A stretch of 64,000 nucleotides of DNA from Odontesthes bonariensis. Its lineage: Eukaryota; Chordata; Actinopteri; Atheriniformes; Atherinopsidae. A program made the translations under genes and the position numbers. Positions 24,101 to 38,600 of the stretch are shown piece by piece; within the stretch, counting starts at the first letter, position 1; every line of letters begins with the position of its first letter. The stretch covers positions 19,970,009 to 20,034,008 of the forward strand of contig NC_134517.1 of NCBI RefSeq assembly GCF_027942865.1, given 5' to 3'. Below the pieces are notes generated by a model. That model made no database searches and was not told where the DNA came from. It saw only the letters and a program-made list of their open reading frames with translations.

Positions 24101-27100
24101 GCCTTGGCTTCTGCCACCAGCTCCATGTCAGAGTCAGGAGATTCACTCCAAGGGGACTTGCGTCCTTGTGAGGGCCCACCTGCTTCACAAATATCAACAT
24201 AACCCACCCTGGCCCTAAGCAGAGCTCTGTCCACATAAATGTCAGGAGGAACCAGCTTGTCAGCGCTGAGCTCCAGCACGGAGCGATCGACAAGAGACGG
24301 CTTGGGGTTACGCAGCACTTCGTTTTCAAGAGCTGCCATCATTGATTGAATCATAAAGAAGAAAGGGAAAGAAGAAAGGCAAACAAGAGGGGTGTTGAGC
24401 ACTAATACAGAGGACCGACCACCATAAAAGATCTGAGTAAAGGTTGGCTAAGCGAACGTCTAGAAAAAAACATTTACATGCCTAAAATCTAGTTGCTACA
24501 ACTGGAAAGTGGCTTTCTTTCTTCATTTTTTATTTTTTTTATACATAAAGTCACTATTCACTGGGAGCATGCCTGACATCCACATAACATTTTCCCCTCA
24601 TGACTTGCTGGTCTACAGAACAATATGATTTGGGAAAGAAAGAAAGCCTCTGCATGAAATCAAGTGAACTACACGAGTTATAAGTTACCCATAGTATCAT
24701 GCATAAGTGAAACTACAACGACTCACAGGGACTAGTCACATTAAGACGTGGAGAACATGCGTGTGCCATCACAGGGTACCTTGTTGAGTTTGGCGAAGCT
24801 GCATCTTGATGTCCTCGACGTGCTTATTCAACCACTGTGACCTCTCTTCAGACTCTATCAGCTGAGCCTTGAGCTGAGCGCAGCGCTCCATCTGCAAAAA
24901 AAAACAAAACAAGACAAGGACATTTAACATGTTACTGTTTGTACACTTTGGAAGGTTTGTGGAAATTTAGGCTGAGTATAGGTATAAGAACACACTCCAC
25001 AAAGCTGCATTAAAAAAAAAAAAAAAAAAAAGAAAGATTGCAGTTTCCCACGATGTGATGCGTCTGCATTGACCTCATTCTGGAGCTGTGCCTGCAGCAC
25101 CTGCTTCTGGTTGTCAAACTCTTCTTCGTCCAATCTGCGAGCGTTTTGCAGCCGCCGAAGCTCCGTCTGCAAGGCCAGTTGCTCTTTGGATGGTTTGACC
25201 ATTTCTGGGAAAGAAGTAATCAGATTCAGAACGTGAACTCAAAACATAGCTAATTTTTACCATATGCCCCCCCATTCTGATGCAAGATTGGACTTTTTTG
25301 GCTCTACGGCACCAACCAGCATGAGGTTTATCAAAATGCTGCTTATCACCCTGTTGCTACTTTTGTTAGTGACAAAGAGAGTGAGGCTCACTGCTCCCTT
25401 ATCCCGTCCTTAAACAGGAGAACTACTGTATCCCTGAGAGAGAGGAGCATCTTTCTTTGCTGCTGGTAAAGGGAGCCTTCTGTCTCTGCTCACATTCACT
25501 GCACTTCTCAACTGGCTTCCCTCACTGGCTGTCCACAAAAGTTCAATCACAGCCCAGAGGCCCCACATTGGCAGGCAAGGCACACTCAAAAAGACTCAGT
25601 CAGAGTCAGCGGGACGGACTAGCATGAATGCTTCACAGTACACTCAACCTCACAGTCACAATGGAGCCAGACTCCGGCACTCTGAATGCAACACAGGAGT
25701 TGGATTTATCACAGTTATGAAGAAAGTGAAAGGCGACAAATACTAACAAACATTTGCTCCGATTATTTACTCTCGAGTGATAATTCCCAATTCTTACTAT
25801 TACTACTAGTGTAAAGTGGATGTGAAAAATAAAGCTGGCTCCTGTGAGATTCTGCAGTCAGTCCTCACCTGCACGGAGGCGCCGGTTCTCCTCTTGGGCT
25901 TCCTCCAGCTGTTTCTGTAGCAGCCGCAGCTGCCCCTGCAGCTCTGCTCCCTCTCTTCTCAAGCTGGGGTAGTCTCTTGTGCTCTCCAGTCTTTCGCCCA
26001 ACAGTTCCTTCTGTTGAGTCAGCAGAGAAATCTGCTGCTGTGCCGTGTCGAGCTCAACCTGGAAAGACAAACAGGAGTGACGAAAATAAGAACTGAGGCT
26101 TTCGTTAATAATCACATTTGTCACCACTGAGGAAGGTAAAATGAAAGATGCCGGAAGAATGAGGCGGTGACGTTCACCTGCAGCCGTTTCAGCTCTGAAC
26201 GTGCTCTGTTGTGATCTTCTAATCTGGCGTTAATAACGGCTGAATCCTTTTGGATTTGTATAGTTTCCACTAAAAAAAAAAAAAAAAAAGAGATAAAAGT
26301 GAAGACATGGAAAAGAAGGGTCTGTAATCTCGCATCAGCTATAAACACGCACCTTTGTTTCTATTTTCACTTTCTGTGAGTTTTTCTGTTCTTTTGATGA
26401 ATTCTTCTTTCAGTTCGAGCTGATACCTAATGTCATAAAAACAAAACAGTCAAATCTTAACATTTTTGTAAAAACAAATGTATCGTTTAGTCATGTGGAT
26501 GACCAGACACCCTATTGTATCATACAAGGTAACCACTGCCCCCGATAGCTAATCAGCCCATCGGCTTGTGAAAAGATCATCAAATAACTCAATGAGCAAT
26601 AGTTTCAATGGCATGTAAGTTCATCAAGACATAAATTACCTTATGAGTGTCAACGATGTACGTTTATTCAGCAACTTAATATAATAGAATGATGGAGGTT
26701 TAGATTTTGGCCTGATGAAGCTTGACACTGCACTTTGCTTTGTGCATACAACAGTGTTACAACTTTAAACTCTACACAACAGTGACATCCTCTGGTCACA
26801 AGACCATCATTAAAAATACTATCCCGCCTTGCGTTTAAAAGGGAGTAAAGGAAACAGAAAGACTGAGGCCGAGGACTAGTTTTGTTTGAGGATACGAGCT
26901 GAAACAAAAGCTGAACAAGTCAGATGTTGCGTGCCCGACTTATGAAATACCTGGAAAGTTCGTTCTTGAGCTTTTGGTCGTATGTGTCCTCCATCGTCTT
27001 TACAGCCAGCTCTCTCCTCCTGAACAGCTCTTCGGTGGTCTTGACCTTCTCCGCGTGGATCTGGCAAGTCCTGTCATCGTAAACACACAGAAACGATCTC

Positions 27101-29112
27101 TATGAACAAGTGAATACGGTGAGAGAGCAGGGGAAAAAAAAGAAAAAAAAATTGCTATCAAAAAAACATCTTACTTTTCTAAAGCCTCGTTTCTCATCCT
27201 CAGCTCGTTTTCTTTGTTACGTAGCGTTTCGATCTCTTTCAGCACCGACTGTCTCTGCATGTAGACGTTTTTTTCTTCAATCTTAATAAAAAGAGAATTG
27301 GAAAGAAACAGCATCAGTTGAGTAGAACTCTAAGCTGACTGCAGCGGTCGTAACAAAAGCGGCGTCGGGCCCAATGAAATTGACCAGGAGATCAGAGCAT
27401 CGAGCTTTGCTCGCTGAGAGACGCAAGAGTGACTTTATGACAAATATAGAATTTGCTGAATAAGGAACGTAAGACTCGAATTAGAAAAAGTATTTTCAAA
27501 ACAAGGCTGGGATAATGGGACACTTCTGACATGAAAGTACCAGTGTATCACAGGGGATGTTCAGCTGGCAAAGAAAATGCTTTCATTCAGTTCAAAACAA
27601 AAGCGAAATGAAGGCAACTCCAGCGCCGACTCAAACTTTCAGACCCCCACTTTTTTTCTAGAAAAAGAAATAGCGAAGCACAAAACACAAGCAACGCTTT
27701 ACCTCTTGCTGCTTTTGTAACCGATCAATGGCATTTTTTTCTCGCTCCATCAGCGCTTTCGCCTTCATTTCGTACGTCCTCTCCAGTTCTTGCTTCAGCC
27801 TGTCGAACTCTTTGTGAAACTTGGATTTTTCTTCCATTCGCACCTTGGCAACTTCAACTTCTTTAAAATGCTGCAGCTTAAAAAAAAGAAAAGAAAAGAA
27901 AAGGCACGCCGTTTAAGCACGTCATCACAAGACACTGCTTACGAGCACGCACGTGCATTTACCTTCGTGCTCATTTCCACTTCCATCTGTGCTTTCGTTT
28001 CTTTTCTGTATGCAGCCAGTTTTGACTGGAACGAGAACATTTTGTCCTCACTGGTGCTGAAGTTCTCATATTCCTTATCAATCATCTTCATCTTTTCGAC
28101 TGTGAATGGAAAAAGAAAACTTTCAACTGGGATGAAGGCTATGATTTGGGAATGACAAAAAGAAAAAAAAAAATCTGTTCTAAACATCAGTTCATCATAC
28201 CAAGTGACTCTCCATATTTTGAAAAGCTGGTTGTTTGGGTGTCCACATCATGGCCCATGCTGTGAGTATAATGGTGCGCCAGGTGTGTTAAAAGGCTGAA
28301 CAGGACCCCTGCGGGGACAGTCAATATATCAAAGACAAGACTTGGAAATGGAAGCAGTGTTATTTGAAGAAACAGGATATGGCGCATACCTTTAGCACCG
28401 TTTTCTTTGTCTGACTGTGAGAAAAAAAACAAAACAAATAATAATAATCATATTGTTATTACAACATAGATTCATGCTTTGGGAGATTTCTCTCTTACTC
28501 ATAGTCCAAATCATCATTATTTACCAAGAATGTGTAAAGAGGCGACGCTGGATTAATTTCAAGAAGGTGGAGAAGATCTTCTTTCTTAAAAATCTGCCAA
28601 AATGAAACAGAGACCACCTTCTTCAACTACAGTTACGATCCTGCCTTTTTTTTTTTTTAATTTTTGCCATTAAAAATGAAGAGTCATACACACCTTGTCC
28701 TTGCATAGGCCGCCTTCGGGGGAGAAAACAGAAAGCGTGTACTCGTATCCTGACGCGCGGAGATGATCTGCCACTATGCTGTTACAGGCTGAAACTACGA
28801 GGGGTTCAGATTTCACAGGCACTGGCCTGGGAACTGGTTCGTGTCCCGTCAAAGGTGGGTGCTTTAACTCCTGGATGAGCTGATTTCGCAGCTGCGCCTG
28901 CACCGGATCCAAAGAAAGACAACGAAATGAGACGATGATCAAACTTTTTCTAACGTGAAGGTAAGCGGAGTTGACTATGACTACAACAACAACGACGTCA
29001 GTAGTAGGCTACTTACTTTGAGTGTATCAAGCACTCCTTTGTTCTTAAAAGTTTGATAAAGTCTTTTCCTCAGCTCCTCCGAGGATAACGCATCTTCCTT
29101 GGACGAGGACAT
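21124..29112 (-). CDS. ofd1: OFD1, centriole and centriolar satellite protein
   Basis: Centriolar distal-end and satellite protein needed for ciliogenesis. Twenty-two coding exons (minus strand): 29017-29112, 28694-28897, 28525-28593, 28390-28414, 28201-28308, 27963-28099, 27703-27876, 27175-27281, 26951-27070, 26353-26426, 26178-26269, 25869-26058, 25074-25204, 24780-24891, 23610-24332, 23241-23397, 23050-23135, 22322-22450, 21961-22124, about 21718-21879, 21521-21591, 21124-21169. All phases join and give about 1058 aa (human about 1012). The N-terminus MSSSKEDALSSEELRKRLYQ begins the family-specific region; a LisH motif lies near residues 65-97 (SIVADHLRASGYEY). Long coiled coils follow (about 180-560), then a Ser/Pro-rich part, then a charged Glu/Arg helix, then the conserved ENPLDKYMK and an acidic terminus (EEDDFW). 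Exon 4 is a 25-nt microexon. The donor of exon 20 is unusual (see findings). The start is chosen because it fits the family N-terminus. Confidence 0.94.
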
Positions 29113-31248
<2,136 letters not shown>

Positions 31249-32577
31249 TTACTTCCCACGATTTGAATGCATAGTCTGTTTGTTGTGTATATACTTGACA
31301 TTGTTGTCGGTGTTTTTTTTTTCTTTTTGCACAAAATGTAAAAATGTATTGAACAGAAAAATGCTGGTTTCTATTAAATGTTGCGTCTTAAGTCACTTCT
31401 CTTGACATTCGTTGTATTGAAGCGTCCCCGCAGTGCAGAGGGAACAGGTGTACCAAGATAGACCACGATTCAGGTTCAGCCCCAGAATAATAAATGGTCT
31501 TATCAGTAGTCCTTCAGGCTTTAAAACAAGACGACCAGACAATTCTAATGTGTTTTTTTTATTCATCATTTAGCATAGCAGTCATACAATTTAGTCAATG
31601 TGAATGAGAGACAGTTAAGGTTGAGGACTGGTCACTTTTAATCGTTCCGTTGTGGCTAAAGACTTTCAGCTGTAAATATAAAACAAATGTTAGGAGTGCT
31701 TTAAAGGTCATTATTCTTAAAAAATAAAAAAAATAAACCCAGCAATGAGGGGGACAACTCGATCGCGACCTCGACTTCATTACACCTTCGTCAAGTGAAA
31801 ATTTCTACAGGGGTCCTCTGCGATTTATTTATTATATTTTTCAAGTTAAAAACAACTTACAAAGGTTTCCAGAAACTTAAATATACCAAAAATGCCATGC
31901 ATGTTAAGTTTGCTTTCATGTTTATTCATTTTCTTTTTAACCTCACAGTGCTTCCAGCACAGCCATAATGGATTCACGATGCAATAATGTGCGCAGACAA
32001 AGGTGCAGCAATCACAAGCCTCATTTTGTTAATAATACAAAGTATTATTAACAACTACTTCAGAACTCTCAGAAATAAAGGTTATTGGGAGGTATATATT
32101 ACTTCAATTATGTAATTAAACTCTAAATATAAATATCAGCAATCACTCGACACAATCAAATTTGGGAGTCAAGTGTAGAAACCCTCTGATAACTGCACTC
32201 AGCAAGTAGTACATTTCCAAACATCCTTTTCCTTGAGCAATTTAAACCATTCCAAAAGAAAGAAGTTCTGCTTTCCACCTGTAACCTCTGGCCGAAACAA
32301 ATGGCGTCAATTTGTTTTCATTCTTTCAAAGCCCGGCTTTCGAATTGTTGTGGAGCCGCCGGTGCTGCGAGTTTTCATTTGCAGTCAGACGCGGGTGGAT
32401 TTAGTGTTATTCTGTATTTTAAGATGAAGTTCCCAAAAAAAAAGAGCACAATCAAACCTTCAACAAATCAAAAGGCCAGTAGCAGATTTTGTTTAAATAA
32501 GATGTTACTACAGCACTGTACACCTTCAGCCTCATCAGATATCGGGCGTGACAGAATTATTATTATAGTCCTGGGTG
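31249..32577. other. Convergent 3' ends of trappc2 and rab9a
   Basis: Trappc2 (plus) and rab9a (minus) converge here. The stretch is AT-rich and fits long 3' UTRs. Minus-strand AATAAA signals lie at 31824-31829 and 31558-31563, either of which could end rab9a. No other gene seen. Confidence 0.5.
31373..31378 (+). terminator. trappc2: Poly(A) signal of trappc2
   Basis: ATTAAA 125 nt after the stop codon, followed by a GT-rich stretch. Confidence 0.55.
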
Positions 32578-33186
32578 TTATGAACAGCAACTGCTAGCAG
32601 AGCGGGGCTTTCTGTGGAGCTTGACTGTGTCCGTAGGGATGAGGTGGTCCGTTCGTTCATCTATTGCCAACACTCTACGAACTGCTTCCTCAAAGGCCAC
32701 CGCTACATTGGTAGCATCCTTGGCACTGGTCTCATAATAGGGGTAGTCACCATTCTCCTGACACCACTGTCGGGCCTCTTCAGTCGACACCTGCCTCTCC
32801 GTCACATCCAATTTGTTGCCTAAGATCACGAATGGGAACTTCTCTGGCTCCTTGACATCTGCGTAGTAGATGAACTCCTTCTTCCAGTTGCCCAGGTTGA
32901 GAAAACTCTGGTTATCATCCACACTGAAGGTAAGAAGGCAGCAATCAGAGCCACGATAAAAAGGAGTCCTCAAGCTGCGGAATCGCTCCTGGCCAGCGGT
33001 GTCCCAGATCTGTAGGGTAACCTGGTGGCCGTCTACTTCCAGGTCCTTGTTAAGGAACTCGACACCGATGGTGTGGAAAAGGTGGGCGTCAAACTTGTTT
33101 GTGACATAGCGATTCATAATGGAGCTCTTTCCTACACCTCCATCACCCAGCAGGATGACTTTCAGCAGGGACGTCTTTGTTGTCAT
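32578..33186 (-). CDS. rab9a: Rab9A small GTPase
   Basis: Late-endosomal Rab GTPase that directs mannose-6-phosphate receptor return to the trans-Golgi. The whole 202-aa protein is in one exon, as in mammals. Visible motifs are the P-loop GDGGVGKS (residues 14-21), switch I with the conserved Thr (FHTIGVEFLNKD), switch II WDTAGQERFRS, guanine-specificity motifs NKLD and TSAK, and a C-terminal pair of cysteines for geranylgeranylation. The terminus reads SSCCS, with one residue after the cysteines. The protein is clearly nearer Rab9 than Rab7. The acceptor at 33212, just 5' of the start, implies a spliced 5' UTR. Neighbours support rab9a rather than rab9b. Confidence 0.96.
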   Translation of the reverse strand: MTTKTSLLKVILLGDGGVGKSSIMNRYVTNKFDAHLFHTIGVEFLNKDLEVDGHQVTLQIWDTAGQERFRSLRTPFYRGSDCCLLTFSVDDNQSFLNLGNWKKEFIYYADVKEPEKFPFVILGNKLDVTERQVSTEEARQWCQENGDYPYYETSAKDATNVAVAFEEAVRRVLAIDERTDHLIPTDTVKLHRKPRSASSCCS

Positions 33187-33900
33187 GGCTATTCACTCCC
33201 AGTCGACCACTCTGAAATGACTTTCCTAATGGAGAGATGCAATGTCACAGATACTTTAACACAATCCAACACTTAGTAAACAGAAACATAAAGTTTGGGC
33301 GTCTGTGCTGTGCCTTTTCCTCTCACCTCAGATTAATTTTGACCTCCTTCACTTCTCCGGATCATGTGCTGCAAGCCCCAGTCTTAGGTCACATGCTCAT
33401 TTGTTTAATGTTGATGTGTGCAGCCATGTAGATAACATTCAACCGGCTGAAACACACCAACAAGCAATCAGTTTCCTGATTAACAGTTCGTACGGGACAG
33501 CAGTTACAGATGAAAAGTCCCGTGGCGACTAAACACTACCTGCCCCCAACTGAAAACACAGGACACAACCTTTGCAACATTAACAAGACATTAACGTTTA
33601 GCTTAACGTACACTTAATGAAATCGCTGTAACATACTAGCACTTAACTCTCGGGAATCTAAATTGCTATGAGTTTAACAGCTTGCTAGTTGTTAGCTGTG
33701 CTAGGCTAGCGTAAAAACAAGGTAACATCTGGAATTTGATTAATGTAAATTCCTAAATTAGCAAGCTAGGTTTTCTAACCGACACGACTGCTGCTAACGT
33801 ACCTTACGGTTTAAGCCTAGCAATTGGTGAGCCAACAGTAAAATAATCAGCCACGGAGCAGGGACAATATTTTTTTGCATTCGCTTGACGTTTCCTCGCT
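33187..33900 (-). promoter_or_regulatory. rab9a: rab9a 5' UTR exon, intron and promoter region
   Basis: On the minus strand a strong acceptor (tcatttcag) ends at 33212, so the coding exon starts at 33211, 25 nt before the ATG. A strong donor (CGTAAG/GTACGT) places the end of a non-coding first exon at 33803. Intron 33212-33802 lies between. The 5' end of the exon is not visible; no TATA box was found, but it probably lies within about 100 nt above 33803. Confidence 0.65.
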
Positions 33901-34373
33901 TTGGCTCGGCTGGAGATAACGTCAGGTCGCAGTGTTTCCTGTTGAACTCCGACGACACAGTGGTGCTAACGCAGGCCGGCTGCAGCAGCTAATAACTAGC
34001 CAACGATAGCTACAATGGACATCAGGGGATCATGTGATCGTACCACAGAAACACAACCAACGAGCGCTGGGGTAACGTATCGGGCTCATACGACTTCTGC
34101 ATGTAAAGTTAATACTTTTCAGAAGAAACTCTTGATACGACTTTTAAAAAAAAAGAAAAATGAACACGGATGGCGTTACTCTGCTTTATCGTCTACCTAA
34201 TAACAAAACATAAACGACTAAACAGTTACATTTTTGTATTAAATAAGCTCTACCACCAGGGGGCCACATTTAACTGTTACTGAGTACACCAGCTTTATCG
34301 CTAAGCAAATACACACAGGATGTCGTTACTTACAGCTTAGTTAATTTAGTAAATTTAATTAGCAAGCTGTATA

Positions 34374-35023
34374 CAGCCATGTGAAAAAGAAATTGCACCC
34401 TCTTTGATTTAGATATTTATTTCATAAAAAAGACTGCAGATGAACAACACACAAAACCACTGTGTTCAGAAACAGATGATTTTCTACTTAACATTATCAG
34501 TATCTTTGCTTTTGTGCTTTGGATCATTGTTCCAGATGACCCAATTTCAGTCAAACATTATGTGTCAGACAGATGGCCTCAGATCTAACTCTAGAATATT
34601 TTGGAATACAGGGGAGTTCCTGGTTAGCTCAGTGACTGCAAGGTGCCCAGGTCCTGTGGCTGCAACAAGCCCAAATCATCACTCTCCACCACCATGCTGG
34701 ACACTAGGTTGTCACTAGATGTTTGTGCTGATATGTTGGGGTTGAGTTTTCAAATCGTCAAGTCAATAGTCAATACAACTTGATAAGCCTGGCTACTACT
34801 TACCCGTCTTAATTCCTACAAAAGGAGTAAAAGTGGACTTAGTTTTTCGTCACATTTCTTCTGCATTTTGGCTTGAATAAAGAAAAAACGATGTCATTTG
34901 CCATGTGTAGTTGTTCATCGGGTTTACCTCATTTCAAATGAGGTAAACCTTTTTTTTTATTATGTCCCGAAAATGTAAAACCTAAGGATTTATCAAGGGT
35001 GCACTTTCTTTTTCACATAACTG
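34374..35023 (-). mobile_element. Decayed, internally deleted Tc1-like transposon
   Basis: The left end CAGCCATGTGAAAAAGAAAT and the right end (reverse complement CAGTTATGTGAAAAAGAAAG) form terminal inverted repeats of the Tc1-like group. The left end is next to TA; the right flank reads TG, a decayed target. About 34545-34700 on the minus strand resembles the middle of a Tc1 transposase gene (a Gly-rich stretch, then ...MIWACCSHRTW... with shifts and stops). At 650 bp it is far shorter than a full element (about 1.3-1.6 kb) and cannot encode an enzyme. Confidence 0.8.
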
Positions 35024-35670
35024 TGTGTAGCTAGAACAGAATGTTAAAAAAAAAACCAATCCAAACTTATTTATTCCCTTAAACCCGGTGTGTGGAAAAA
35101 AAATAAAGGAACAGCAGGCGAGATTAGAAAAAAAAAACAGGTTTAATGTACTAATACAGAATAGTTTCAATTGAAATGTTGCACATTTATGTACTGATAC
35201 TTTATAGCATTTAAGAAAAAAAAAAACAGCCTTCAAAGTTGTTACTCCTCTAAGATTTTAGATACGTTTTCACGAAGGAACTCGCATTACATGGCATTTG
35301 ATATTTTCTTCTTTTTTTTTGCTTGCTTCAGCAATGCATTGTCGCATGCACAACAAGGGTTAAAGCACAACACTTTTCAACCAAACCGACCAAGTTGGCT
35401 CCTCCCCCTGTTCCTGAGATCCCGAGTTATTTGTATAGTCCGAGACTGTTTTAAGAAACTAGAATTAAGAGTCTGGCAGAATGGATTGACGTAGCAGCAT
35501 AGTGTTAAATGAAACTCGCATGCACTTATTGTACATAATCCTTTCGACTGTGTACTTTGCCGTTTGAGAACATTGAGCAACTCCACATGGAAGGCACGGT
35601 CCTGTCGACAGGAAACGGGAGTCCTCGACGTGCCATTTAGGGCAGATGTGTTGGTCTGAGGTGGAGATTC

Positions 35671-38600
35671 TTAAAAGATCGGACCTGAATTCTCTTGACA
35701 GGGCCCTGAGGTCAGCACAACATTGTCCAGCCCTATCTCACCTCCGACACCTTTCCCACGTTGAGCTTCGAAGATAATCTGAAAGATATTTAGTGAAACC
35801 ATTACATGTTCGAGTTACGGAATCTAGTAGTGGGTGAATAAATGGATGGAATTCTCTGAACACACTTCAGTCAAATTTGTTAAAAATTTTCAAACAGTGT
35901 CCATAATTGGTGATGGCAAGTATTACGTAGACTTTTGATGCAACATTTATGTCCCCTTAGTTGCAGTTACTTCAATGTTTTGAGATAACCCATCAATAAA
36001 ATGTCTTAAAGAGTGACTGGAATACTCACAGACTGTGGCGCCTCCTCTTTCCAGGCCACGGTGAGGAGCTCTGTCTGCCAGACCTGATCTTTGCTTTGGC
36101 TCTGCTCCCACACTGGGTAAGCATTGTTATCCAGCAGCACCCTGAGTGCACCCACATTATGGCCCATAACACGGTAGTCAAAGGTGAGGCAAAAGCTGCC
36201 CTGCTGGGCCCGGTCGCTGAGAAGCAACTTCAACTTGGCCACATCGTCCTGCTCCCCGAGCAGCCCACTCAGGGCCATGTAGTACTCAGCACCTGGGAGA
36301 GTTCGACGCTTCGGTAAGTAATTGTATCTGAACAGGAAAAGAGTATTCACCACATATCGCTTCTTCGTTACCACTATCACGGAAAGCCACGATCCAGTCC
36401 ATGTCATCAGCCTTGTCTTGGACCCATTCGCATGCTCCCTGATCAAAGTTGCAGTCCATGAAGTATTCTAGACAGTAAACACGCGTCATTGGTCACATAA
36501 ACAGTCTAAAGTAGCTGTGACACTTAAACATATATTCGATTACCTTCCTGAGGTGGTATGATATGGATTTCTTTGACTTCTGTGGCCGGGCCGAACACTG
36601 ACTCAAAGTCCTCTGATACTGGGTTGAAAATGCAATGTGGAGAAAAAAAAAACCCTTTTAGGAATTTGTACACGTAGATTTTCAGATAAGTGCACATCCT
36701 GTTGCAGTGTTGCAGTCTAATACAATAATCCTGCTGTAAATCCTCATAAGTTCTGTTATATTGTGAAGTTTGAACAAAAATTGAAGTCAGCTCTACCTCA
36801 GTCAGATATGACAAAACAATATAACACAAAGATAGAAGAGGTTTGCAATGAATTTTGCTGATATTACACAATATTACAGAAATAATTTTTTTACTTCCAT
36901 GACTTAAAAATGAGCTCGTCTCTTCCACAGCAGGTTGCAGGACTGCTGTATTTGGCAGCATTAATAGTGGCAAAGCGTACCTCGTATCCTAAAATGCATC
37001 TCTGTGATAATCGGTAAAAGTCGGACTCAGATGTATCATTATGCTGCTATGAAAAAGCCTGTCAGTATGAGAGATTTTTCCACGATGATACAAAAGCTAG
37101 AAAGGGGTTTTTAACCAACAGGTGCAGACCTGCCCTCCTGTTGCTAAAGTCTTGGAATGGAACTACAACTTTAGGATACAACACCAACCCCCCTTCCCAA
37201 GAATTTTAGAACTCCTGCAACAAATCACCTCCATGAAAAGCTGCCTTTGACACTCAGACGAGTGACACCTGGGGTTATTGAACCTCTTCAGTCAGATTGG
37301 TCTGGTGTAAGAGAGGTCTAGATCACTGATGACAGACTTTCCTACAAGGGGTGAAGTCTGTTAGCACAGCAGCTGTTTGGGGGGAAAACATAATAAAAGG
37401 CTGGGAGGCTTTGTAACCTCCCTCACCCTTCTCTCAGGGGATGGGAAGCAGGCACAGGATGAGTTTTATCTTGGGGCTCTCACATGCCAGAAGAGTAAAA
37501 TTCCTCCCTGGAGGTGATGGATGTCTCGGGGCCTGTCTCCTCTTGCTGTCTCAGTTCTAACACAGACTCTTGTGTTTTCAAAAGGATCACGGTTAGAGGT
37601 GAAGGCAACCTCAGCTATGATGTTTCTCAGTGAAGTGAAATACAGCGAGTGACCTAACTGCCCCAAGCATTAATATATCATAGTCAATTAGATAATTCTA
37701 TTTTGTGTACTGTTGGGTTTTTCTGTGAGAGTTGGAGTGAGGATAAAATACTATGGAAGTGAGTATTGCTTCTTTATCTGTTTTCCAACGCTGATTCCTT
37801 ATATGAGTGATTTGTGGCATGTCTGACTTCAGTGTTTCTAAGCAAGCTGGTCACTAACAGGAACCCAAAAAGAGTCAAACAGGGACACTGAAGCAACAAG
37901 TCCCCCAATTCTTTGGTCAAGGACTTAGCGCTGAGTTTATGTTTATTTCAGCTGCCAGATGCTATGTAGACACGAGACACAAAACCTTTGTAGAAACATA
38001 CCGAGTTCATGGACTGTGGACCACCCAGGGCAGATTTATTGCAAGACAACCAAATAAAAAGACACTTACTGAAAACATCACCTCTTGGATTAAGCTGGTT
38101 GTCTTCCTCTCCCACCTCCTCTTCTTCCTCAGGAAATTCCTCTTGTTTTTCTTCTTCTTGTTTCTCTGTCGGGCTGCCAATGTAGACCTCTCCGTCATAG
38201 TCAAACGGTTGCTGGCGGATCTTGGGAGGCGGCGTTGCGACTGGTTCGGGGATGGCATTTCTGATGTCCTCACCTTCCAGAATCCCATGCCTCACTGGGG
38301 AGTCTGGGATGGCTGCAGGCAGGAAAATGAATCAGGTTAAACATATGGAGCCACCATTATGAACATTATTTTACCAGGACTTAGGTGTGTTTCTTTGTTT
38401 GTATGTACTTTGCAGCTGCAGTTCTAATGAATTACTTCCTTGCAGTTACTCACGAGCTCATAGATAAAGTACTTTTCCACATGAGCATAACCATAACAAA
38501 TATACATGCCAAGACAACATTTAGGGCTACTAGACTGCATGCAGATGATGCGTTCATTCCGCACAACTTAAATTAGTGATTTAAATGCACAAGCATTTTA

